From assembly GCA_027596195.1 (NCBI GenBank), contig JADGJG010000037.1, positions 1-64,000 of the forward strand: a stretch of DNA of 64,000 bases, read 5' to 3'. The stretch is from Podochytrium sp. JEL0797 (taxonomy: Eukaryota; Chytridiomycota; Chytridiomycetes; Chytridiales; Chytriomycetaceae). The notes beneath the pieces are model-generated. The model was not told the DNA's origin and did no database searches. It saw nothing but the letters and a program-made list of their open reading frames with translations. Positions 11,673 through 23,716 of this stretch are shown here, piece after piece. The translations under genes were made by a program, and so were the position numbers. Positions within the stretch are counted from its first letter, which is position 1, and every line of letters begins with the position of its first letter.

Positions 11673-14600
11673 ATGATCACATCGCCATACATGAACGGCG
11701 GGCGAGCCAGCCCGATGAACGCAGGGCAGGGCCTTGGAATGGATGGGCACCGACCTGCGATGGATGGTCACTCACTGGCAGCAGATGGCCACTCGCTGGC
11801 GATGTCTAGCCCTGCGCCTTTTGTATCAGCAGTTGTTGCGCAGGGAGCGCTTCAGCAGGTGTCAGTTGGGCGTGGACAGATGAAGCACGTTGTGCTCTGC
11901 GCGCCTGTTTCGCCTTCGGACATTGTCGCTGTGCGCAACGAACTGGCGCGCATCGAAGTGGCGAACGGCGTCGCGCTTCTCGACGACGCCGCGGTGCTTT
12001 TCGGCGGACACGCAAACTGGGACCAAAAGAGCGACTTCCACGCAAAGGCCGCTTCGCAGCGCACAAAGAAAGCTAGGGACGCGGAACTCGAAGTCTATGG
12101 ACACCTGGCCTTTGCGTGCACGATGGGTGCGTAGCGCTCTTTGTGTTGCCGTGTCTGATCCGTTTGCACAGAACACCCCCTCCTGATCATCGGCGCCGCC
12201 GCGAGAACCTACATCCACTTTGCCAAAGTCGCATACATCATTGACGAAGTCCACCACGGCATTGCCTGCCAGTTTTCAATCGTCCTGAGTTGAGTTCTTT
12301 CGAAAAGAATCGCTTCCATTCGCCGAAAAAAAAACACTCATCCCCATCCCACTTCCTAGATACAAAACAGGAATTCAAATTCGTCTGCAACTCCTCCGCC
12401 GAATACCTCCACTGGATCGAATGTCTTCAAAAGGCATACAACGTGAGCCACCCGTTCGAAAGCAACACAGACCCAGACTTCGACGACCACAACTCGGTCG
12501 TATCCCACACCTCATACTACACGACCCCAGCGCCTCGCCGCATCGCGCCTCAAATACAGCAACAGCAACAAACCCAACAATACCGCAGCACATCGCGTTC
12601 AAAATCCCAACAACGCGGCATTTCCCCAGCCCCAATGATGATGCGCCAACCCCCCGTCATGATGGAATCCTACTCCCGCACGAACCAATTCTACTCTCTC
12701 CCCACTCGTCCGGCCTCAGCCCAACCGCACCGCCAACAACTCCAACCCCAACCCATGATGAAATCCACCGCCCCGAAATACACGCGTTCCGTTTCCGCAA
12801 CAGGGTACCGCACTTCCACATCCAGAGGACCTGTCACAACGCCTTACTACGACGACGAGTTTGATTACTCCCACCCACCGCGCGGGCCGCCCGCCATCGT
12901 GCCTGGGATGCAAAAGTCGAAATCGATGGATAGATTCCGTCGATCCACGCGGCCCACGAAACTCGATATGGATGATTTGTATTCCGACAATGACGAGGAC
13001 GAGGATGTGGAGGAAGGGTACACCCGTAGTGGTAGTGGTGTGCGTGGCAGAGGGGTGCCTCGGTCCATGTCGATGCCGGCGTCGCAGCACCAAATGCAAT
13101 CGGGAAGATCGCAGTCTGTACCCCGTGGAGTTCTTTCGCCTTCGAAACCGGCGCGCGAAATGTCGGTGGAAGAGGTGTATGAGTTGACTGTGAACGCATA
13201 CAAGGCTGGGCTCGCGGATGATGATGGGGAGGAGAATGATCGCGCTGTGCGGAGTCGTGAGAGGTTTGGGGCGGGAGGGAGGGCGGGGTATCCTACGCGA
13301 ACGGGGTCTGTGGTTAGGTTTAGTGGGGAGGATGAGGTTGCTTATGATATGCAGTTGCAGAGTGATGGAAGTAGTGCTGCGAGTCGCGCGAGTAGTATGC
13401 AGAGGCGGGATGAGGAGATGGGGCAGTATGAAATGGAACACGAGCAGCAGCAGCAACTCTTGATGCGTCAAATGTCGCGCGAGACGTCGGTTCCAATGAC
13501 CCAGCGCAGCAAGAGTGTGGATGTGCGGTTCTCGGATCCGGACGCGATTGTGGTGGATCCGGTGCAGCCGCGTGGCGAGTTTGAACATGAGCGCGAGATG
13601 ATGGGATACACTCCGGGTGTGAGTATGATGTCGCGGAGTGTGGACCCGCGCATGCGAGCAGCGCCGAGTGTCGTTTCAAGCACCACTTCAACAACCACGA
13701 CGACTTCGACCAAGCAAAAATCCTCCATCAAATCTCCTGTATACACACTTCCTGGGTTCGGCACGAGTTCAAAAGACACTAGCGATTCGCTACTCGAGGA
13801 TTCCAAGACCAAGCGGGCGCGAGAGTCGGCTGAGCGTCAGGTTGAGCATACGGCGGCTTCTTCTACTAAGCCAGTCGGAAACGAAAAGGCCAAGCAGTTT
13901 CTGCTCGCATCGCTGTTTGGCTCCGGAGGCAAGATTCCAACGATTCCATCGTTTGGAGGATCCAAGAAAGTCGAGCCGTCTCCACCACTGAGCCGCGACG
14001 TTTCGATTGCGGGGCCCGAATCAAAAACTACCGTCACGACCACGACCACCGAAATTGTGAGTGCTCCTGCAGTGGCTGCGATTCTTGAGCCCGTCAGCAA
14101 CGAGTCGCGCTCGGAATCCAAGATTCAAGAATCCTGGACGTCCCGGTCGTATCTGTCCTCGGCAGCCAATGCATCGCCGTCTTCTCCCCCCTCCATTGTC
14201 CGAATCGTCGAATCTTCCTCCGCCGCATCCGTTGTCCGAACCGCCGATTCTTCCTCTTCCGCACCACCCCTCCAAACAACCCCACCCATCACCTACACCC
14301 AACCACCCGCACCCCTCCAAAAAACCATCCCTGCAATCTCGTACGACACCACCTCCCTAAACAACCGCAGCTCCCTCCTCTCCCTCTCCTCCGCCCACGC
14401 CCCAACCACCATGACGCTTTCTCCAACCATCGACCTCATCTCCACCGACATGCTAACGCGGATGCAGGACATGCGCAAGAAGGTGGAAGGTGCGGGTGGT
14501 GTTGTCGGGACGACGGCGTCGGCGATGGGGTTTTATGATGAGCAGGAGGAGCGGCAACATCGAGGGAAAGGGAAGCGGGATGAGGAGTTGGAGGATTCGG

Positions 14601-15331
14601 ATTCGGAAGCGGAGAGGGGGGGTAGCGGTGTAGTCAAGACTGTGACGACGGAGACGGTTGTTCAAAGTGTGCGGGATTCGTCGTCGCCGCCACCTCCGAC
14701 CATGCCGCCACCTGGTTTCGAGGCTGGATTCGAGTACCCGGTTCAACCGCAGCAACGCGAGGTTGTGTCGATTCCGTCACGTCACTCTTCGGCGGCCAAC
14801 AAGAATATCAACACCGGCCCGGGCCCGATTCCTCCTACCACCGCGACTGTTGCAGCAAACGGAATCAACGGCGGCATCTCCTCTTCCACCATCACTTCAA
14901 CCACCACCACCACAACATCCACCAACGATTCATCCGCCGCTGCCATCCTCTCCCCCTCCCCCCGCCGCTCCAGCAACACCAAAATGTCCGCCAATAGCGC
15001 CTTCCTCCGCGAATCCCTCATGGCCACCCTCCAATCCTCCCCACAATACCAAACGGCGGCCGAAAAGAAAACAGACCGCGAACGGATCCTGCGGGCAACT
15101 GCGGCGTTGCAGCAAACGCTTCAAAAAATGGAACCCGTGACGCTCGCGACGGTGCCGCCTGCGGTGGGAAAGAATGGGGTTATAATTGGGGCGGAGGAGC
15201 TGGCGGGGAAAGGCGGGGTGAAGAATGCGGTGGGGGCTTTTGAGTTGTTGAGGGTGAATTCGAGGGGGGAGGGGAGTGTGGATGAGGAGGAGGAGGAGGT
15301 TCCGTTGCAGCATCGGCGGAGAAAGAATTGA
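11673..15331 (+). CDS. PH-domain protein with long disordered Ser/Thr-rich tail
   Basis: About 1180 aa. A pleckstrin-homology domain near residues 60-210 is split by two short introns (12127-12171 and 12289-12359). The closing helix KFVCNSSAEYLHWIECLQKAY carries the conserved PH tryptophan. The rest is low complexity: poly-Q and Ser/Arg-rich patches, many RSKS or RSMS sites that suit basophilic kinases, TTTTT tracts and acidic runs. PH domains usually recruit proteins to phosphoinositides. The disordered tail suggests a scaffold at the membrane or cortex, which is an inference. The upstream in-frame TTG at 11670 is not used as a start. No orthologue name can be given. Confidence 0.75.
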
Positions 15332-15440
15332 GATTATTTTTATTTTTATTTTATTTTTGCAATGGAAGGGAGAAAAAACCAAGTTTTACAGTACGAATCG
15401 AAAAACGAAAAATTGTCGCAGTCTCCCCCGACAAAAAGAA

Positions 15441-18015
15441 ATGACTGCGACCTCCAACCCCGAGGCGCCCACAGCCACGGCGCCAGCCGGCACCGCACCA
15501 GGCACTTTGAGCAACGGCACCACGGGGACAGACACGGCGGATGCAACAGCGAATGCTGCGCAGAGCCGCGCGGCTGCGAAGGGCAGCGCTGGACAGTGCG
15601 CGGGCGGCCAGCCTGGCGATGCAGTGTTTGAGCGCGACTTGCAGCGAGTGGTGAGAAGCGGCGCCGCTGGCCTCGGGGCGTTTCGTCCGAAATGTGCGCC
15701 TTTTTTAACACTCCCAAAAAAAAGTACCCCGCCGCACCGCCAGACCTGCCCCCGCTGTTTGCTGTGCCGCGCACCCAGGCACTCGCAAAGCAGAGCCACG
15801 AAATCGTCGTGCCCTCCCACGCCGCCTGGTTCGCCTTTGACAAAATACACAACGTTGAGCGCAAAGCACTGCCTGAATTCTTCAACTACCTGCACCCTTC
15901 AAGAACACCAGACATCTACCTGATCCACCGCAACTTCATGGTCAACTCGTTCCGCTCGAATCCGCTAGAGTATCTGCCCATCACGGCCTGCAGAAGGAAT
16001 CTCGTTGGCGACGTGGCGAGCATTATTCGCGTTCATGCCTTTTTGGAACAGTGGGGCTTGATCAATTACCAGGTACCTGCTTCGCCTTTGCTTGTGTTCT
16101 TGTTGTTGCTCACTCATTTCCGCAGATCGAACCCGACACGAGGCCCAGTCAAGTCGGACCCACCTTCCACGGCCATTTCCGCATCACAGCACACACACCC
16201 GTCTCGCAGTTCAAACCGACCCCCGACGGAACCTTTCCACCCGCAAAACTACTTCCCTCCACCAAACTCCAAGCCAATATACCTGCACCGTCCTCATCCC
16301 CCATCAAACCAACACCAACGAACGCCCTCCCCCTTCCAACCCCACCCCAACCATCCTCAAAAACACCCTCCTCCCCCTTACCCCCTAAAAAGCAAGATGC
16401 CGTATCCCGCCTCCGCACGCGTCTCACAACCTTCCAAGACCAACGTCTGCAACGATACCGCCGTGCCCCACCCACAACCTGCAGCTCCTGCGGCGTCCTC
16501 TGCGGCCGCAGCGCGCAACTCGCCAAAGAATCGACCGCGTCCGTAAACACCCCTGTGTCTGCCACGTCGGCCTCGAAACCCGCACCACCCCCTCCGCGAC
16601 AAACCCCTTCCGACACGCGATGGCATTGTCTCAAAAACGTGGGGTTGGATGTATGCGGCGGGTGTTTTTCGGACGGTCGGTTTCCGTCTGCATTTTTGTC
16701 GTGTGATTTTGTGCAGCTTGGACAAGGATGTGCACCTGAAGACTTGGCGTTGCGGAAACTGAATGACCCGCGCACGGGGAATACTGATGCAACGGATTTG
16801 GAGGAAGACGAGGACGAGTTTGTGGATCTCGGGGACTTGTATGATTCCGAAACGGAGGCGGACGCCAAAGTGCGGTTGCCGTGGACGCTGGAGGAGACTT
16901 TTTTGCTTGCGGAAGGGGTCGAGCATTTTGATGAGGATTGGGGGAAAGTTGCGTTTCATATTGGGACTCGGAGTAAAGAGGAGTGTATGGAGCGGTTTTT
17001 GGGGATGAGTGTGGAGGAGCCGTATCTTGTGGAGGGAGGGGGTGCGGGGGTGTTGGCGTATCGTGGGGCTGCGGAGATGTTGAATCGGGCGGAGGATGGG
17101 GAGGAGGCTGGGGGTGGGAAGGCGGGGAGTAAGAGGAAATGGAACGCGTTAAAACCTGTTTGGCCTGTTTCTGTGCTTGAGGCCTTGCCGGTGACGCCGG
17201 CGGAGGATCCTGGGATGGCGCTTGCGGCGCTGCTTGCTTCTGTTGTGGACCCCGGGTTGGCGAAAATGGTGGCGGAGGCGGGGATTAAGGCGCATGAGGT
17301 TGCTCAACATCCTGTGCGGAAAACGTCTCATACTGGCGTCACGGCGCATGTGGGACCACCTCCGCCTTCCGGCGCGACGAACCACACTGTTTCTGGACAA
17401 CACATGCACACTTCGCCTACCGCGCCGAGTTTCCACGCGGCAGGACAACACGCCTTTCCAACCAAATCTCCGAAAGCGAACCACTCCACGCTGCACCCCC
17501 TCCTCCCGCCCGGATTCGGGCTCGAACTACGCCGCGCCGAACTCGAGCTCAAGAAACTGAACCTCCTCCTCACACGACACGAACGCATCGCGTCGCATGT
17601 GGAACACGAACGTTGTCAGGTTGAAGTGGAGCGGCGGGGGAACGTTGTGGAAGGGATTGCGGTTGCGTCTGAGCGTAGGGAGATGAGGAAGAAGCAGAAG
17701 TTGGGTGGTGCTGGGGAGGATGGTGTTGGTGTTGGGAATGGTGCGGGTGGGGTGGAGGAAGTGAAGGTGTCGTTTGGGGGGGTGGATACGATGGAGAATT
17801 CGGAGCAGGTTCAGAGTGAGGATGAGGATGAGCGGGAGTCGGAGAGATCTGAGAGTGAAGAGGAAGGAGAGGAGGAGGAGGATGAGTTGGACGAGGTTGG
17901 GACGCCGCCGGATGGTGTGGGGTCGAATGAGAGCAACATGTCGGGGGTGATGAATGACGATGGGGATGATATTGATATCACCCATGAGGATGAAGACGAT
18001 ATGGATATGGATTAG
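15441..18015 (+). CDS. SWI3: SWI3/RSC8-type chromatin-remodelling subunit (SWIRM-SANT)
   Basis: Core subunit of SWI/SNF or RSC remodellers, about 815 aa, nuclear. A SWIRM domain occupies about residues 85-190 ([24 protein letters not shown] ends the first half; [23 protein letters not shown] follows shortly after, each fragment contiguous with the next). A ZZ-like cysteine cluster (CSSCG then CGGC) lies at about 305-360, and a SANT domain ([14 protein letters not shown], then [16 protein letters not shown]) at about 433-480. A C-terminal helix precedes a very acidic tail ending DEDDMDMD. Introns are inferred at 15651-15724 and 16073-16125. The first acceptor sits behind a run of A and is the weaker one. 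One gene of this type serves SWI/SNF, RSC or both; which one cannot be told. Confidence 0.92.
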
Positions 18016-18273
18016 GAGGGTGTGGAGGGGGATAGGGGGAGGAGTCGGAGGGGGGTTTGTTTCGAGCAGTCGCTTTTGGGCTCACTTCCGTTTTTTGAAA
18101 TATATATTGGATTAAGGGGGGGCCATTTTCTTGGTGTGTGTTTCTGTGTGGGGAGCTGGGGCTGGAGTTGTGAAGTGACAGTGGGATTTGAGACAGTAAT
18201 TTGACCCGCCGAAAACAAAAAACGTCACTCCCTACCCCGCTTCCCACCTGTCAAAAAAAGAATCCTCCACAAA

Positions 18274-19647
18274 ATGAGGCTGACGTTCGCGCTCATCCTC
18301 AGTCTGACACGCTTGCCCCAAGCTCATGCACAAATCGAGTATGTTTTTTGCCACACCGGATATGTTTTGACGCGATTCCCATATTGACAAAAAACCGATT
18401 CCGCAGCTACACCCAATATCCCCCCATCAACCAAATCGGGCCTACCCCAAAACCCGCCTGGATCGCACAATACCTCACCAACAACCCTTCCATCCCCGAC
18501 ATTCCCGTTCTGAACCAAACCGCGTTGCACCCAGACTGGCAAGACGACTTTACGCAATGCGACAACGCGAGCAGCTGGGCGCTCACTTATGATGATGGAC
18601 CGGGCCCGTACACGCAAACGCTGCTTAATAATTTGAAGCGTGCCGATGTGAAAGTTACGTTTTTTGTTGTGGGGTCGCGGTTACGGGAGGGGAAGAAGCA
18701 GGCGCAGACGTTGCAGAATGCGTATCGGGCGGGTCATCAGATTGGAATTCAGTATGTCCGCTTTTTTTTTGTCCGTCATTTCTTTTGACGGGTTCTCGTT
18801 TTGCTAACTGCATCTTTTTGTGGAAACAGTACTTGGAGTCACCATCCCATCACTCTGTTGACGAATGAGCAGCTTCTTGGAGAGATTCTGTGGACGGGCA
18901 AGATTATTCAAGATGTCATTGGCGTGTTTCCTACATATTTCCGCCCACCGTTGGGCGACATTGACGAACGCACGCGCGCTGTGATTAAATCTGTCGGACT
19001 CAAGATTGTGATTTGGAACCAAGTGAGAGAAAAAAGCCCCCCTTCAACTCACTTTGTTTTCCTCCTGCAACTGCTCAACATCACCGACCAACTACCGACA
19101 GGACTCTGCAGACTGGTACTTTTCAACCATCCCACCCCAAAAAAACTTTACGGAAGACCAAGAAATTGCCCGATTCAACTCCTGGATCGCGAACCCACCC
19201 TCTGGTCTTGGACCGTTAAACGCGTCCTCCACCGCCATCACCCCAATCGGAACCAACAGCTCCGAAACCCCAGGAATCATTTCCATCCAACACGACCTTT
19301 TCCCGCGAAGCGCAAACATGACTTCACCAACGATGGAGTTGGTCCTGCAGGCTGGATACAATGTGATGCCTGTGGCGTCGTGTATTGGGGACACGGAGCC
19401 GTGGTATCGTCATTTTAACGATACTCCGGCATCGGTTACCATCGCGTCTCGTGCTACAATTGCGCCTGCGGTTTTGGAGGTGAAAGCAAACGCGTCTTCT
19501 GTAGCGCATGGGATTGTTGCGACTGCAAGCGTGCAGACTTCAGTGGAGGCTTCGAGCCAGGCTTCTGTGGGGGGTGCGGAGAAGGGATATGGGGGGTGGA
19601 GGGTGATGGTGGCGGTGGTGTGTGGGGTTTTGATACTTTTGGCATAG
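18274..19647 (+). CDS. Chitin deacetylase (NodB/CE4), GPI-anchored
   Basis: Converts chitin to chitosan at the cell wall or plasma membrane. 382 aa after removal of introns at 18339-18406, 18752-18829 and 19023-19101. It has a signal peptide (LTFALILSL) and a NodB homology domain: motif 1 TYDDGPGP near residue 82, motif 2 HTWSHH, created across the second splice junction, motif 3 RPPLGDIDERTR, motif 4 DSADWYF, and the HD of ISIQHDL. The metal triad D-H-H is intact. A C-terminal hydrophobic segment after a small-residue site (VMVAVVCGVLILLA) fits a GPI signal. Several NxS/T sequons suit secretion. The reconstruction is strong because both catalytic motifs depend on the splices chosen. Confidence 0.94.
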
Positions 19648-19773
19648 GTCTTTTCGTCTTTTCTACATATTAAATATTCATCAGTGGTTATCTCCTGAAC
19701 GATGGAGAATTACATATTCTCCGTTTAACTGGGAAGTGAGGAAGATTTGTTTGTTTTCAAATTCTGTTTCCAA

Positions 19774-21243
19774 ATGGCGCGCAGTCGAAAGCCCACCACC
19801 GCAAATGCCACCGCACCTCCAACCAACCATGTCATCCGGGCCATCGCCTCCTCCCTCTCACTGTCTCATATGCAACGAATCGCCGCCCATATCCGCACGC
19901 AATCCTTCCCCCCCGCAGAACCCACCCCGCAGAACCGCAAGCGCCGGCGGCGTGCTCCAAAGAACAACCAAAACTACGCGACCGGATTCACACAATGGCG
20001 CGAACACGATGATGTGGAGGAGGAAGAGGAAGGAGAAGAGGAGGAAAGACCTGTCGAAGACTTGATGACCGTGGAGGACCCTGTCGAAGATTCTGCAAAC
20101 GAAGGAGTCGAGGACGAATCTCGAGACGATGCCCCACCTGCCTCACATGCTCTTGTCTTGAGAGGTGGCGATGATATTGCCATGTGGCAGTATACCCAAG
20201 AACACGCGATCGCCTTGCACTTTCCCGCCTCCGATTCCGCGGATCCAACTGCGCAAAATGAACAGACTGAACCTCTCCAACTCGCCATTGCACACATGTG
20301 GGAACCCCATCGCGACTGGTATTCTTCGTATGGATGGTGGACGTGGGACCAATTCGAACACGAACCCGTTGTGATGGACGAACGCGATGGTGAACGGCCG
20401 AGCAAGTTGATGCGGTTAGGAACAGACGCGGATCCCTTTTCGAGTGGTGCTGCGTCTCCTGAAACTGCATCGGTGGCGGCGCCGGAGGAGTTTGAAGTCG
20501 GCACGTCGTTTGCCATCACGGAACTGTTTTCGCTGGCCAACAGTGCCAAAAAGTCGCGTCATGGGAATGAGGAAGTGGTGGGCATGGAAGTGGAGAAGGA
20601 TGCGGTGTATGATGAGAGTGAATTGACTCCGGAGGAGATTGAGATTCAGCGGTGGTCCGTCGCGTGGAAGGCACAGCGTAAGCGTCGTTTTTTTGTGATC
20701 ACTGTCCCTGTCTGACCACTCACTCTCTCTTGATTTTTTTCAGGCGCCATTGAGATGCAGCACGAAGAATCACTCAAACTCCAACTCAAAAACATTGCCC
20801 AACAACAAGAACTGTTGCATTCCGAGACGGCACTCCATCAGCAAACGTACGCGTACAAATCCCAAGCATATCCCTCCCTTTATGGTGGCGCCGAAGCAGC
20901 CGAACTGATCATCTCTCTCGAGGCCGAAGTTCAGAGATTGTTTGAACTCAGTGGAGGTGTCGGCAGCGTGCCGGCTGTGATTCCCAAGGGCGAGAAGGGG
21001 AAGGAATATTATGGAAAACTGAAGGAACCGAAGATGTTGATCAAGGCTTCGGACATGGTGCGGAAGGAGGAGAAGGTGGTCGTGGTTCAGCCTCAGGGGG
21101 CCGAAGAACTCGAAGAAGGGGAAGAAGGGGAAGAGGGCGAGTTGATGGAAGATGGGGAGCTGGAAGAGGAGGGAGAAATCTCGGACGATGGTGCGGTCGA
21201 ATCTACTCGCGTCTTGTGGCCTGTGTTGCCTCTTCGATCATAA
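19774..21243 (+). CDS. Unrecognised acidic coiled-coil protein
   Basis: 467 aa in two exons (intron 20678-20743). I do not recognise the family. The N-terminus is basic with a likely nuclear signal (NRKRRRRAPK), followed by acidic runs ([10 protein letters not shown]). A moderately hydrophobic middle contains GTSFAITELFSLAN, and a helical glutamine-rich segment follows the splice (EMQHEESLKLQLKNIAQQQELL). The tail is again very acidic. The composition resembles nuclear chromatin or transcription cofactors, but no catalytic motif is visible. It lies between the chitin deacetylase and REV7 on the same strand and ends about 60 bp before REV7. Confidence 0.7.
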
Positions 21244-21304
21244 AAAGCCGATTCTCTTTCTCCGCCTTTTCTCGTTGCAAATTTTTTGATTTTAAAACGC
21301 CGCA

Positions 21305-22202
21305 ATGGATTACATCACGTTGGTTGACCTTCTGCTGGACTTTCTCGAAGTGGCAGTGCACACAATTCTGGCAGAAAGGAAGATATATCCACCTGGTAAG
21401 AGTCTCCGTCTTGGCTTGCTGAATAACACCAGCGCTTCAGACTTGTTCGCCAAGGGCCAGAAATTTGGCGTTATCGTCCAGAAATCAAGGCATCCAGCGC
21501 TGAATGGGTACATTCAGGACTTCCTGATGGCCATTCGGCCCGATCTGCTGCAGGTACCTCGTCACGTTTCAAATGAATCCGAAGGCCTGTTTTTGACGTC
21601 CGATTCATGTCAAACAGGGAACCGTGCAGAAAGTCCACATTATTCTCCTTGACTCTGCCAGCAAACCTGTCGAAAAATACGTGTTGCGAGTGCGCGACGT
21701 CTATGAACACGTCACTCAACAGTCCAAGCAAACGTAATTTTTCCGCGAATTTCGAAAACTGCTCACACCCCAATTTGTCTCGAAACCTCAGGGCCGTAAC
21801 TTGCTTGAGCATTCCGGAATGCGAATCTTTCTTTCATTCGCTGATACAACGACTGGTTTTTATGGATTCAAGTTTCGGGGATATTCCCGCAGGTTCGTTT
21901 CGGCACCGAGTTGGGACAACTGACGGACCACGAGCTAAATTGAACGCATAATTAGGATGTACGTTCGAGTTGCTGTGCGAGTTGATTGAGGGAAAAGATT
22001 ACCCACAGTCGTACGACGAGGTAAAATTTGGAGAGGGGATCGGGGTATTTGGGGGATTCCTAATTGTTTGAAACAGAAAGTACCCTGGATTCAAGCCGAA
22101 TCCTCTATTGTACATATACCCACAAGCCAAATCGTTCCTCTCAAATCTCTGGACGCGGGGGTCGTGAAACTCGAAATGATTGCAGAACAATCAAAAAATT
22201 AA
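21305..22202 (+). CDS. REV7: REV7/MAD2L2 HORMA protein (DNA polymerase zeta, shieldin-type adaptor)
   Basis: HORMA-domain subunit that links REV3 and REV1 in translesion synthesis. 218 aa, close to the 211 aa of the human protein. Five exons with introns at 21554-21617, 21734-21791, 21893-21955 and 22021-22076; all phases agree. Conserved segments in order are FLEVAVHTILAERKIYP, HPALNGYIQDFL, VEKYVLRV, FFHSLIQRLV, AGCTFELL and VPWIQAE. The final safety-belt part IVPLKSL follows. Only partial ORFs exist in the raw frames, so this gene is easy to miss. The next feature downstream is the GPCR relic. Confidence 0.92.
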
Positions 22203-22288
22203 ATCTAATAGTCACGCAATCTTCATCTTTTATGAACAATATTCGTTATGATCATCAAGAGCGGATGCTGGAAGTGGAAAACAACAGA

Positions 22289-22440
22289 ATATAAAGTTGA
22301 CTATCGTTTGCAAGCGGACCACGCGTCAGAACCTCAAGCACAGGAATACAAGCAACTCGGGAGATGCTCGAGACAATGTGCATGGACATCCGCAGCGTTG
22401 CGTTCTGATCTGTAATCAGGGCGGTTTAAGATTAAAAAGA
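22289..22440 (-). pseudogene. Relic of a fourth CAR-like GPCR (first exon only)
   Basis: The plus-strand bases match the first-exon region of the neighbouring GPCR gene at 23460-23600 almost base for base (cgtttgcaagcgg.gcacgcg, ctcgagacaat.tgcat, ctgcagcgttgc.ttctg with small changes). The minus-strand translation keeps DQNATL and then drifts (SISRVACIPVLEV). The start codon is lost and no later exons follow. It is a truncated duplicate at the downstream end of the array. Confidence 0.75.
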
Positions 22441-22505
22441 TTAAGTTAATTGGAAGGCGGCCCGCGCCGAGTACCCGCCGAGACCGAATCAAAAATATAT
22501 TTACA

Positions 22506-23599
22506 TCAAATACTGACGTCATCCATCCTCTTGAAACCCATCGTTTCATGGCCCCTCGATCCCCTGCTTCGTTCAGCCAAACTGATTGCACAATTTGCAC
22601 CCTCCTCCGACTCGCCATTTTCACTGCCAACCTGATTCTTCAACCCAAACGCGAAAAACAAAAATATGAGGGAATCAAACAGCCCGTGCGCTGGCATCGT
22701 GATGGCTTGCGCCAAATAGAGCCAAAATGGCACGCCATTCGTGTTTCCAAGCCAACCAATGACTCTACTCGCTGAAGCCGGGATCCAACAGATGGCAACC
22801 GCAATGGCCAGACACGCAGCTTTCAGAACGATCCGGGATTTGCCTTTTGACAGGACCTTGCCGAGATATTTGTCGCTTGTGGTTTGAGCCATGGCGTTGA
22901 CTTTGAAGTACACAGCGACGTAAAGACCAATTATGACGAGGTACTCGACCCAGAGTATTATGTAGAAAAACGCGAGGCGAAGCTCAGAGTAGGCGTCCGA
23001 AATCCTGTTTGTCATGAGTTGAGTTTCCTTCGGCTATTTGAAATTGAGTCGATGGAAGACACAGACCAGCATTCAAGAGTGGCATTCCCAATAATTTCTC
23101 CTCGTTTCAGGACAGCCTTTGCGATAAAGAGGGCACACGTGAAGAGGGCGGCGCTTCCCCATGCAAACAAGTGATAGCGGCAGCCGTTTCTGGCAACCTT
23201 TCCGTCCCCCTCTATATTGATCACAATATAGCAGTGCAGTGAGATGAGAAAATTCCACGAGGAAGATGCGACGAAGAAGAACTGGACCATTATTCCTGAA
23301 ATAAATGAGTTGGAATGGTGCCCAACACGAGCAACCCCACGACGACGTTTCAGCTCACCTTGAATGAAACACATGGTACTCAATTCATCGGTCAGAGCAA
23401 TGGTGCCAAGCGAGAACGCCAGTGACAAGAAGAAATCGCAACAAATGAGACAGCAAAACATGAAGTTGACCATCGTTTGCAAGCGGGGCACGCGCCAGAC
23501 GGCCATGAGCACGGTAATGCAAGCAGCGCAGGAGAGACTCGAGACAATATGCATAACCATCTGCAGCGTTGCATTCTGGTCAGTCGACAGGGCGGCCAT
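22506..23599 (-). CDS. CAR-like seven-transmembrane GPCR, copy A
   Basis: A receptor of the Dictyostelium cAMP-receptor-like (CRL) class, 322 aa, probably in the plasma membrane and coupled to a heterotrimeric G protein; the ligand is unknown. Three exons (introns 23296-23358 and 23005-23066), with the same structure as copies B and C. Short extracellular N-terminus with the sequon NAT, seven hydrophobic helices, the helix-4 motif YHLFAWG, and the helix-6 motif CWIPASASR. The C-terminal tail (SENGESEEG, then RSRGSRG) carries likely phosphorylation sites. The second donor is GTCTGT, against GTAAGT and GTATGT in its sisters. The tail is nearly identical to copy C, so A and C are closest relatives or have undergone gene conversion. 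Confidence 0.88.
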
Positions 23600-23716
23600 T
23601 TTTGATTAAATTTTTTCAGATTGATCGAGAATATGGAGATGAAGCGGGGGATCCCGCCTTGATTTTGTGATCACTGATCTTTTACTTTTAACATATTTAC
23701 AGTAACTACATCTTCT

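Noticed and set aside
12716..13588. A 290-codon minus-strand frame opposite the PH-domain protein.
   Set aside because: Arg/His-rich shadow of a low-complexity coding strand, with no domain.
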